From Bacteroidota bacterium (lineage in GTDB: Bacteria; Bacteroidota; Ignavibacteria; UBA10030; UBA8401), in contig JAVBYA010000089.1 in assembly GCA_030824295.1 (NCBI GenBank), positions 1-12,138 of the forward strand: a DNA stretch of 12,138 nucleotides. Direction: 5' to 3'. Numbering within the stretch: the stretch's first letter is position 1; the number at the start of each line of letters is the position of its first letter. Shown piece after piece: positions 5,812 to 12,138 of the stretch. The position numbers and the translations under genes are program-made. The notes beneath the pieces are model-generated. The model saw only the letters and a list, made by a program, of their open reading frames with translations, ran no database searches and was not told where the DNA came from.

Positions 5812-5870
5812 ATAAGGAGAAGAGAGACGACACTAAACCACAGTTCAATCACTCAATGAAGGACCCAGTT

Positions 5871-6395
5871 ATGAAGAACCTATTGGCAGCGGCACTGTTC
5901 GCTATGATCCTCGTCGGTTGCGATAAGAGTTCGCCGATCGAAGCCGATCAGAACAGCGATGCGATGTACAGCGAAACATCGATGCTCAAGACCACCCAGG
6001 CAACGGATGATGAGATCCGTACCAACCAGGGGAACGGCCCGGCGCACGACTCGCTGCGGCATGCCCGCATGCTCAATCATCTGAAAACGTTCGTGGGGCT
6101 CACCAATGAACAGTTCGACAGTGTGCATGTCTACGCGCTGACCCTGTTCACGACCTTGAACGATATCCGTACACAGGTGAAGGATACCATCATCACGCGT
6201 GACCAGGCGAAGGAACTTGTGGTCGCAGCACGCGCCCAGTTCATTGCCTCTGTGACGGCCATTGTTACAGAAGAGCAGCTGACATTGTTCACGGAATGGG
6301 TCCAGAAGTTCTGGAACAAACCGGCAGGCCGTAAAGGTCCCGGCGGTAAAGGCGGTCCCGGTCATGGTCACGGCGGACATGGTTTCAGACCGTAA
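5871..6395 (+). CDS. Spy/CpxP/ZraP-like lipoprotein with Gly/His-rich tail
   Basis: Probable envelope lipoprotein of 174 residues. The signal MKNLLAAALFAMILVGC ends in the lipobox LVGC with the lipidated Cys at 17; Asp follows at +2. A flexible polar linker (18-60) precedes a helical domain (about 61-148). It carries LTNEQF at 77-82 and VTEEQLTLF at 132-140, a pair resembling the spaced LTxxQ motifs of the Spy/CpxP/ZraP family of periplasmic chaperones and stress sensors. The tail (151-174) is rich in Gly, Lys and His, with GHGHGGHG at 164-171, a plausible metal-binding stretch. ATG 5871 is chosen because AAGGA (5859-5863) precedes it and it gives a complete lipoprotein signal; an in-frame ATG at 5856 would extend it by five residues. 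It is controlled by the sigma-54 promoter just upstream. The family assignment is from motifs and architecture, not from strong overall similarity. Confidence 0.72.
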   Translation: MKNLLAAALFAMILVGCDKSSPIEADQNSDAMYSETSMLKTTQATDDEIRTNQGNGPAHDSLRHARMLNHLKTFVGLTNEQFDSVHVYALTLFTTLNDIRTQVKDTIITRDQAKELVVAARAQFIASVTAIVTEEQLTLFTEWVQKFWNKPAGRKGPGGKGGPGHGHGGHGFRP

Positions 6396-6431
6396 CACAG
6401 CACCACAGTAAGAACAGCTGGAGATATAACG

Positions 6432-6462
6432 GCGGCGGACATCTGTCCGCCGCTGTTATTTT
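6432..6462. terminator. Terminator between convergent genes
   Basis: A 9-bp GC-rich stem pairs 6432-6440 (GCGGCGGAC) with 6445-6453 (GTCCGCCGC). The loop is ATCT and the plus-strand tail is TGTTATTTT. It terminates the lipoprotein gene. It begins 3 nt beyond the stop of the convergent phosphatase gene, so it may also serve the minus strand, although its minus-strand tail is poor in T. Confidence 0.7.
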
Positions 6463-7271
6463 AAATGGAGAGTGAATCGAGCGCCGGCACCGGCCGGTGA
6501 GATGAGCGGCATAACGGACCAGGGCTGGTCCTGATGACGGTGGAGATACGGGATGGTATAGCCAATGGCGGTGCCGACAGCAGCGCCGACGGCGATATCG
6601 GACAGGAAATGAGCGCCGGATGTCACCCGGAGCAGCGAGACTGCAGAAGCAAGACCGACCGCACCTCCCCACACATAGCCGGAATATTCTGAACCCGGAT
6701 TATAGTCGGTATACACCGATGCAAAGAAGATGCTGGTCGCAAATGCCCAGGTCGCATGACCGGAATAAAATGACCGGAGCGATTCGAAATCCTCTTTCAG
6801 GGACATTGGTGCCGGGGAGCCATAGACGAACGGTCGAACGCGGCGTACACTACCTTTACCGTACGAAGGCATGAACGTGGCAAAGGTGATCGTTTCAAGA
6901 TACATCGTCCCGATCGTTCCGATGTCGTTCCGCATCCGTTCATCGAACAGGAAGAGTGCCGGAGATAGGATGGAGGCACCCACAAGGGCATCGCTGAGAA
7001 ACGATTGCTCGTCGGAATACCAGCCGGCCGTCAACCGGTCGACGGGATTGATAGAGCGTTTGTCCAAAGCACTGATCTCGGCGGCAGTGAGCACAGGAAG
7101 TTCTTCGTCCAGTGACGATGCAGTGAATGCAACGGTCACGGCAGCTCCGAAGATCGGTCCATCGATGCTCCAGGACATGCGATAAGGAGAATCCGGCGGC
7201 TGCCCAAAGAGCGGAAGGACAACGAAGCAGAGCAGAAAAGATCGACGCAGTTTCAGTGTGGTATCGGACAT
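6456..7271 (-). CDS. Secreted PAP2-family (type 2 phosphatidic acid phosphatase-like) protein
   Basis: Predicted acid-phosphatase/lipid-phosphatase fold protein of 271 residues. All three signature motifs are present: KGSVRRVRP at 139-147 (K-x6-RP), SFYSGH at 167-172 with the catalytic His at 172, and R215-x5-H221-x3-D225 (RVTSGAHFLSD). Two usual residues differ: the Pro before SGH is Tyr, and the Ser before Arg 215 is Leu. The start is ATG at 7271-7269, giving MSDTTLKLRRSFLLCFVVLP, a normal export signal. A GTG-initiated extension from 7325 would bury that signal and was rejected. Hydrophobic stretches near 36-54, 94-110, 174-186 and 199-238 suggest either an integral membrane or outer-membrane-associated form. 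The substrate could be undecaprenyl pyrophosphate, a phospholipid or a sugar phosphate; sequence alone does not decide. No operon partner is seen on this strand. Confidence 0.85.
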   Translation of the reverse strand: MSDTTLKLRRSFLLCFVVLPLFGQPPDSPYRMSWSIDGPIFGAAVTVAFTASSLDEELPVLTAAEISALDKRSINPVDRLTAGWYSDEQSFLSDALVGASILSPALFLFDERMRNDIGTIGTMYLETITFATFMPSYGKGSVRRVRPFVYGSPAPMSLKEDFESLRSFYSGHATWAFATSIFFASVYTDYNPGSEYSGYVWGGAVGLASAVSLLRVTSGAHFLSDIAVGAAVGTAIGYTIPYLHRHQDQPWSVMPLISPAGAGARFTLHLK

Positions 7272-7298
7272 ATCGTTCTGAATTATGGTTTCCGGTAA

Positions 7299-7304
7299 TA
7301 TAAT
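7299..7304 (+). promoter_or_regulatory. Possible -10 element for the haem-binding protein gene
   Basis: TATAAT lies in the 147-bp divergent region between the PAP2 gene and the haem-binding protein gene. The -35 partner at 17-bp spacing (TTCTGA, 7276-7281) is poor. An AAAGGAG at 7315-7321 has no start codon at useful distance, since ATG 7341 is 19 nt away. The reverse complement also gives an AT-rich -10-like sequence for the minus-strand gene, so the direction is uncertain. Confidence 0.3.
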
Positions 7305-7418
7305 GGAAATTTCCAAAGGAGACACTTACTCTGCTGTGATATGCTCATTTGCTTATTTCTCACGCTTTTTCCATATTCCTTTCACGATTCCATCCTTCCC
7401 TCATTTTCCGGAACTATC

Positions 7419-7916
7419 ATGAATCTTCGAAAGACCGTACGGAACATTCTCATTGCCATTGGTGCCGTCGGCATCCTCATACAGTTCATCCAGCCGGTCC
7501 GTGATAATCCGCAGATCGATCCCGCAATGACCATTCAGACTCAAATGCAGGTCCCCGCAGAGATCGCATCGCTGCTTGACCGCGGGTGTAAGGATTGTCA
7601 TTCCAATGCTACCGTTTGGCCGTTCTATTCCTATGTTGCTCCTGCGTCCTGGCTGGTTTCATATGATGTCATGGAAGGACGCAAACATCTGAATTTTTCG
7701 GAGTGGGGTAAATATAAGGAAAGGAAAAAGGTGCAGAAATTATCCGGCATCTATCAGGCTGTAACGGACAAGACCATGCCGATGCCGAAGTATATCCCGC
7801 TCCATCCGGAGGCGGATTTTACCGATGCGGAGCGTGCGGCGTTGAGCGCCTGGGCGCAGAAGGAAGGTGAGCGGATGATGGGCGGAGAAGCCGAAGGGGT
7901 CGAGACCACAGAATAG
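7419..7916 (+). CDS. Membrane-anchored haem-binding domain protein (c-type, CxxCH)
   Basis: Protein of 165 residues resembling the Pfam haem-binding domain family (Haem_bd). An N-terminal anchor (about 8-24, NILIAIGAVGILIQF) places the rest in the periplasm. A family-typical QPVRDNPQIDP follows at 25-35. CKDCH at 57-61 is a c-type haem attachment site. WPFYSYVAPASWLVSYDV and EGRKHLNFSEW (86-96) are strongly characteristic of the family. The distal haem ligand could be a Met in TMPMPKY (119-125), since the family keeps a conserved Met there. The start ATG 7419 puts the anchor at the very N-terminus, as expected. An in-frame ATG at 7341 would add 26 residues with a second hydrophobic stretch and no better ribosome site. 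It is probably an electron-transfer or haem-sensing protein of the inner membrane; the partner is not in the window. Confidence 0.85.
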   Translation: MNLRKTVRNILIAIGAVGILIQFIQPVRDNPQIDPAMTIQTQMQVPAEIASLLDRGCKDCHSNATVWPFYSYVAPASWLVSYDVMEGRKHLNFSEWGKYKERKKVQKLSGIYQAVTDKTMPMPKYIPLHPEADFTDAERAALSAWAQKEGERMMGGEAEGVETTE

Positions 7917-7973
7917 CGCTGTATCACATCCCGGGCGGTTCTGTGACGGAACGTACAGCACGATAACCAAATA

Positions 7974-8053
7974 TCCCCGTTGTTGGGGGAGTGATGTTCA
8001 CCGCAGTGATGCGGTCTATACAACGGCCGGACGAATGCGGTTTGCTTCGTCCG
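7974..8053 (+). other. Structured leader upstream of the CsgG-like lipoprotein gene
   Basis: Three consecutive inverted repeats occupy this gene-free interval. They are TCCCC/GGGGA (7974-7978, 7986-7990), CCGCA/TGCGG with loop GTGA (8001-8005, 8010-8014), and CGGACGAA/TTCGTCCG (8028-8035, 8046-8053) with a 10-nt loop. None has a T-run, so they are not clear terminators. The last ends 12 nt before the GGAGA ribosome site. It may be a 5' leader structure or a weak terminator of the preceding gene. Confidence 0.4.
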
Positions 8054-8075
8054 CGTTTCAACTTTGGAGAAGTCC

Positions 8076-9524
8076 ATGAAAATATCGTTTCGATCCTCAC
8101 TGCTGATCATCCTTGCAGCAATGACGGTCCTCTCATCATGCGGTCCCAATCTGGCCCAGATCACTGCGGACCTGATCGCGGACGGCCGCAACGATGAAGC
8201 TATCGCCCGTATGAACAGGGCATTAGTATTGGATCCGGATGAACCGGAATATAAACGTCTGATGGGGATCGCTCTCTATAATAAGAAACTTTATTCTGAA
8301 TGTGTGATCCTGTTCCAGCAGGTGCTGGCAGTGGATGAAGAGGACGATCAGGCGGCCTACTATCTTGCAGCATCGTACGAGGCGATGCGTGATTACAACC
8401 GGGCGATCCAGTATTACCGTCTATATAATGAACTGACATTCTTCGGTGAGTACAAGGATGTGGTCGAAGCGCGCATAAAACTCCTGTACCGTCAGCAGCT
8501 GGAGGCAGAAGCACAACGTGCGCTGCAGATGGAACAACAGCTCGATGTAACGCGCATCCCCAACAACACCATCGCCATACTCTATTTTGAGAACAAGGGT
8601 CAAAAAGCAGAACTCAACCCGCTGCAAAAAGGTCTGGCGGAAATGGTCATCACCGATCTCGCCAAAGTGAAATCGCTGAAGGTCGTGGAACGCATCCGCC
8701 TGCACGAAATGATGCAGGAAATGAATCTTGGTGAATCGGACCTGGTGGACCAACGCACGGCTCCTCGATTGGGCAAACTGCTCGGCGCATACCGTCTGGT
8801 GAAAGGTTCATTCTTTGAATTGACCGGCGATAAGATCAATATCGATGCCTTCGTGGCACGGACCAGGACCGGCGAATTGGATGTGACCACGAATATCTCC
8901 GGAAGCATGCAGGATTTCTTCCGGATGGAGAAGGACCTCGTCTTCAAGATCATCGCGGACCTGAAGATCACCCTGACCGATCAGGAACGGGAAGCGATCC
9001 TGGAGATCCCGACAGAGAACTTCTTCGCGTTCCTGCAGTATTCCCGCGGACTGGATTACGAGGACCGCGGCTTGTACACTCAGGCATTCCAGGCGTATTC
9101 ACAGGCTGCGACGTCCGATCCGAGTTTCTCGCAGGCGAAATCCAGCGCGAGCTCAGCAAAGAAAGTGGAACAGATCGTCGGCACCACAACGGAAACGTCA
9201 TCCGGCGAGAAGAGCACTTCGGAAAGTTCGACCTCCACGACCCAGAGCAACAGCTCCAACCGCTCCGGAAGTGCGAAGACCGCACCCCCGAGCGTTGCTC
9301 CGCCGCCGCCGCCGCCCCCTCCGTCAACGAACAGCTCGGCCGGCGGATCGTCCAATCCCGGTACAGGAACCGGATTCGGCGGCGGTACGGACCAGGCAAT
9401 GGAGCGTGCGAACCAATCCAGCAATCAGATCACGAATACGACGATACCAGGTACCGGTTCGAACACCAATCCTCAAACGACGGTGATCTCTCCGCTCAAA
9501 GCACCGCCGGAACCACCGAACTAG
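8076..9524 (+). CDS. TPR and CsgG/FlgO-like lipoprotein with proline-rich tail
   Basis: Envelope lipoprotein of 482 residues. The signal ends in the lipobox LSSC with the lipidated Cys at 22, followed by Gly. Residues about 27-120 form TPR-like helical repeats (NDEAIARMNRALVLDPDEPE, then YSECVILFQQVLAVDEEDDQ). Residues about 163-300 resemble the CsgG/FlgO domain: NTIAILYFENKG, then GLAEMVITDLAKVKSLKVVER (starting at 186) and LGAYRLVKGSF, the pattern used by outer-membrane lipoproteins of curli-type export and flagellar assembly. A further TPR-like unit lies at 318-352. The rest (353-482) is low complexity: Ser/Thr-rich, an eight-proline run at 409-416, and a Gly-rich part. ATG 8076 follows GGAGA at 8066-8070. 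The next gene starts 7 nt after its stop, so both are probably co-transcribed. Whether it forms a pore is unknown; the curli gene set is not visible. Confidence 0.8.
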   Translation: MKISFRSSLLIILAAMTVLSSCGPNLAQITADLIADGRNDEAIARMNRALVLDPDEPEYKRLMGIALYNKKLYSECVILFQQVLAVDEEDDQAAYYLAASYEAMRDYNRAIQYYRLYNELTFFGEYKDVVEARIKLLYRQQLEAEAQRALQMEQQLDVTRIPNNTIAILYFENKGQKAELNPLQKGLAEMVITDLAKVKSLKVVERIRLHEMMQEMNLGESDLVDQRTAPRLGKLLGAYRLVKGSFFELTGDKINIDAFVARTRTGELDVTTNISGSMQDFFRMEKDLVFKIIADLKITLTDQEREAILEIPTENFFAFLQYSRGLDYEDRGLYTQAFQAYSQAATSDPSFSQAKSSASSAKKVEQIVGTTTETSSGEKSTSESSTSTTQSNSSNRSGSAKTAPPSVAPPPPPPPPSTNSSAGGSSNPGTGTGFGGGTDQAMERANQSSNQITNTTIPGTGSNTNPQTTVISPLKAPPEPPN

Positions 9525-9531
9525 GTCCAGT

Positions 9532-12138
9532 ATGAAACGGTTCCTCCTTCTCTGTCTTCTTTGTGCCGGTGTACTTTCGGCTCAAAACTCTTCCGTTTCT
9601 CACATCGGACCCGGCGGAGCTATGATCTCGCTGCTGCAGGGATCGCTCAATGATGATGTGGTGCTGGCAGCGGTCAGAGAGGGCGGGTTGTACCGTTCAA
9701 CGGACGGCGGCGAACATTGGCAGTACGTTCCTCTCAACACACCGAACGGCGGTCCGGTCGATGTGCGTTCCATCGTCATCCATCCTCAGCATTCCGATAC
9801 GATCCTTCTTGCTACTTCTCTCGGTCTGTTCCGCAGCAGCGATAAAGGAGTATCGTTCTCGTTGTCCACGATGAACCCGGCTCCCACGCACAGCATCGTC
9901 TATTCTCTGGCAAATAATTCCATCCTCTTTGGCAGTGATCAAAACGGACCGCTCCAGTCCACGGACGGCGGTATTGAATGGAAGCCGCTCAAAGACGGTA
10001 CATATTTCGGGAACAGGACGGTCTATCATATGGCGGTCCATCCTGCGGACACCGGGGCCAATATCCGGCTCATCGCTGTCACAGGCTCCCAGGATCAATA
10101 CGGATTGTATTTCTCGCCGAACTCCGGAAAGACTTGGAGGCCGTTCGTGAAGTCGCTCCCGTCCGGAAGTGCGCGGAATATCTACACCGTTGGTATCGAT
10201 TCCATGGGGATCGGGCGGACCCATTTCCGCGCAGTGATCGGAACTGCGCAGGGGATCTTCGGAGCGCAATCGGACCACAGTGACACGGCGTGGGTCGCCA
10301 TTACGGCGAATAACAGTGCACCGGCCGGTGTTGTCACGGACGGGATCCTGGTCTACGACAAATTCGATCTGACCGCGCCGTTGAATGACCGGCATAAGTT
10401 CGCCCTCTATTATGTCTCGAATGCATCAGAGTTCGACGGTGCGCCGAAACCGTTCACGGAAAAGAGCGGCCTGTTCAAGATCGGTTCGAAGAACAATTCA
10501 TTGTTCACCATCAGTCTCGTGGAACCGCCCCCGGTCAAGCGTGTCTTCAATCGTCCGGCGGATATCTCTGGGTTATTCATCCCTTCTGAAAAGGATAAGA
10601 GTAAGATCTACCTTGCAACGTCCGGCGGGATCTATATCAGCACGGATGACGGCGAAACATGGGATCGGAAGAATGCCGGCATCACCCGTACGGATGTTCG
10701 GAATGTTGTTTCGCTCCCGTCGCTGAACGATACGCCGCTCTTGTTCGCCGGATTGTTCGGCGGAGGTGTCCTGCGTTCTGCGGACGGCGGAACGACCTGG
10801 AACGAAGTGAACAATGGACTTTCGTCACCGTACGTTATGTCCCTGACAGCGGATACAAAACAGAATCTGCTGTATGCAGGAACTGCTTACAGTATGTACC
10901 GCTCCGTGGACAGGGGAGCGACCTGGACGCAGCTCTTCGCTGTCGACTCATCGGTGGTGCGGCGGATGACGAAATTCACGAATCGTGAACATGAGATCAT
11001 CGTCCGGAGTTCACCGGCCAAGAGTACGAATGTGTTGTTGAGCAGCACTGCATTCGGACTGCATCTATCCACCAACGGCGGCGGGACCTGGAACCTGCTG
11101 CCGTCACCGGTCTCCAATGATTCTTCACTGATTCCCGAGAATATCGAGTTCGATCCTATCGACCCGTCCACGATCTATTTCTCCGGGGAGCGCCTCTTCC
11201 GCTCAACGAATGCCGGTCAATCGTGGAGTGATATCTCATCGAATCTTCCTCTCACAGCGTACAATCCCAAAGAGCAGAAGGTCGATGCATTGCTGACCAT
11301 GAGTCCCGTCATCAATCCGATGAAGACGAATGAACTCTTCGTCTCCATGGTCTTTGCGACCGGTTCGGGGATACCGTATCGATTGTTCCGGTCAACGAAC
11401 GGAGGCAGTTCATGGGACAGTATGGGTGCCACGGTCCCGGCATACGATGCCGTGTATGATCGGCTGGATCCGAAGCGATTGGTCGTATCGGGTCCCGGAG
11501 GGATCTATCGTACTGTTGACGGCGGGAATTCCTGGAGCCGAATAACCGAGACCGCGTTCAATGAACGATTCTACCTGCTCTCGCCGCATCATTCTGACCC
11601 GAATATCTACTTTGCCGGGAGTGAGCACGGAGGATACCGTATCGTCCTTAACGAGAATCCGAAATTGATGACCGACACCGGCATCGTTGAATACGGCAGT
11701 ATCCGGACCGGTTCTGATTCACTGAAGTATGTGGTCCTCTCCAATGCGGAAGGTACGCGCAATGTGATCGCGACCATCCATAGTATTTCAGATTCAGTGT
11801 CGTTCAGTTATAACGGACCGAAGGTCCTTGATATTGCAGCAGGAGAACAACGGCAATTACCGGTCCTCTTCCATCCGAAGAGTATCGGACATAAAACGGC
11901 ATTGATGCGTATCGTCTCGACCGATCCGGCTGCTCCGTCGTTCATGGTCTCCCTGCACGGACATGCGTTTGATCGTTTCCCCTTCGACGATCTCACGGTC
12001 GACTTCGGTCCGGTCACTGTGGATAAGGATTCGGTCATTGATATTTCCATCCCGAATCAGAGTACCCAGAAACTCACAATCACCTTGCTGTCGAATTCCG
12101 ATTCCGTTCAATTCATCGCTGAGAATCAAGGCACACTG
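9532..12138 (+). CDS. Secreted Asp-box (BNR/sortilin-like) propeller protein with choice-of-anchor-D-like repeats, partial
   Basis: Open frame of at least 869 codons, running off the right edge without a stop. MKRFLLLCLLCAGVLSAQNSS is a Sec signal with likely cleavage after LSA. I count eleven Asp-box-like motifs, S/T-x-D/N-x-G-x-x-W/F, at about residues 54, 100, 141, 193, 368, 414, 456, 511, 556, 619 and 659 (examples: YRSTDGGEHW, LRSADGGTTW, YRTVDGGNSW). That is enough for one large or two beta-propellers, as in BNR/sortilin/Vps10-like and photosystem assembly Ycf48-like folds. The motifs alone do not imply sialidase activity; no Arg-triad pattern was identified. From about 714 the sequence changes to immunoglobulin-like repeats (DTGIVEYGSIRTGSDS, ending LHGHAF at 808-813; a second begins at VDFGPVTVDKDSV) that resemble choice-of-anchor-D/ASH modules. 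A type IX sorting tail may lie beyond the window. ATG 9532 is 7 nt after the upstream stop. Confidence 0.85.
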   Translation, partial: MKRFLLLCLLCAGVLSAQNSSVSHIGPGGAMISLLQGSLNDDVVLAAVREGGLYRSTDGGEHWQYVPLNTPNGGPVDVRSIVIHPQHSDTILLATSLGLFRSSDKGVSFSLSTMNPAPTHSIVYSLANNSILFGSDQNGPLQSTDGGIEWKPLKDGTYFGNRTVYHMAVHPADTGANIRLIAVTGSQDQYGLYFSPNSGKTWRPFVKSLPSGSARNIYTVGIDSMGIGRTHFRAVIGTAQGIFGAQSDHSDTAWVAITANNSAPAGVVTDGILVYDKFDLTAPLNDRHKFALYYVSNASEFDGAPKPFTEKSGLFKIGSKNNSLFTISLVEPPPVKRVFNRPADISGLFIPSEKDKSKIYLATSGGIYISTDDGETWDRKNAGITRTDVRNVVSLPSLNDTPLLFAGLFGGGVLRSADGGTTWNEVNNGLSSPYVMSLTADTKQNLLYAGTAYSMYRSVDRGATWTQLFAVDSSVVRRMTKFTNREHEIIVRSSPAKSTNVLLSSTAFGLHLSTNGGGTWNLLPSPVSNDSSLIPENIEFDPIDPSTIYFSGERLFRSTNAGQSWSDISSNLPLTAYNPKEQKVDALLTMSPVINPMKTNELFVSMVFATGSGIPYRLFRSTNGGSSWDSMGATVPAYDAVYDRLDPKRLVVSGPGGIYRTVDGGNSWSRITETAFNERFYLLSPHHSDPNIYFAGSEHGGYRIVLNENPKLMTDTGIVEYGSIRTGSDSLKYVVLSNAEGTRNVIATIHSISDSVSFSYNGPKVLDIAAGEQRQLPVLFHPKSIGHKTALMRIVSTDPAAPSFMVSLHGHAFDRFPFDDLTVDFGPVTVDKDSVIDISIPNQSTQKLTITLLSNSDSVQFIAENQGTL

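Noticed and set aside
5784..5870. N-terminal extension of the lipoprotein from TTG 5784 or ATG 5856
   Set aside because: The extension would cross the sigma-54 promoter and displace the lipoprotein signal; ATG 5871 has its own ribosome site and begins the signal sequence.
9300..9325. CCG triplet run as a phase-variable repeat
   Set aside because: The unit is a triplet encoding part of a proline run, so length changes would not shift the frame; it is short and interrupted.
8076..9524. Curli (csg) operon assignment
   Set aside because: Only a CsgG/FlgO-like domain is seen inside a larger TPR lipoprotein; no CsgA/B repeats, CsgE or CsgF are visible nearby.
9697..10395. Antisense open frame (232 codons) inside the Asp-box gene
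   Set aside because: The plus-strand frame is open for at least 869 codons with a signal peptide and repeated motifs; the antisense frame is Arg-rich and featureless.
9532..12138. Sialidase function for the Asp-box protein
   Set aside because: Asp boxes are structural and occur in many propellers; no catalytic Arg triad or Tyr/Glu pair could be identified.

Overview
The window looks like chromosomal DNA from a Gram-negative member of the Bacteroidota/Chlorobi side of the tree (Ignavibacteria- or Kapabacteria-like). This is an inference from gene content: a short-form GpmA, an Alvin-type 2[4Fe-4S] ferredoxin, lipoproteins with lipoboxes, a haem-binding-domain c-type protein, and a very long secreted Asp-box protein followed by choice-of-anchor-D-like repeats. 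Several genes have clear Shine-Dalgarno sites (positions 521, 4322, 4767, 5151), which fits Chlorobi/Ignavibacteria better than classical Bacteroidia. I see no mobile element, CRISPR array, tRNA or rRNA.

Layout. (1) 1-411: 3' part of gpmA. (2) 534-872: a ferredoxin gene with its own terminator (894-928). (3) 963-4067: four closely spaced plus-strand genes, MBL-fold hydrolase, small Rieske protein, queG and trxB, closed by a perfect 13-bp GAAA-tetraloop terminator. They look like one redox and tRNA-modification transcription unit. (4) 4335-5653: three consecutive, clearly diverged small heat-shock proteins, closed by another perfect 13-bp terminator at 5677-5710. (5) 5711-6453: a consensus sigma-54 promoter (5796-5811), preceded at enhancer distance by a composite palindrome (5711-5745). 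It drives a Spy/CpxP/ZraP-like lipoprotein with a Gly/His-rich tail. (6) 6456-7271 (minus): a secreted PAP2-type phosphatase, convergent with the lipoprotein. (7) 7419-7916: a membrane-anchored haem-binding protein. (8) 8076 to the right edge: a TPR-CsgG-like lipoprotein and, 7 nt downstream, a secreted Asp-box beta-propeller protein that runs off the window, probably an operon.

The most interesting region is 4258-6395. An array of cytoplasmic sHSPs and an envelope-stress-type lipoprotein sit side by side. The lipoprotein has a textbook sigma-54 promoter with two TGCA-N5-TGCA boxes centred 20 bp apart. The sHSP operon is preceded by a poorer -24/-12-like sequence. The architecture recalls the sigma-54/ZraR-controlled zraP system of enterobacteria, in a very different lineage. 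The second point of interest is the CsgG-like lipoprotein coupled to the giant secreted propeller protein. All functions are read from motifs and remembered family features; no database search was run.
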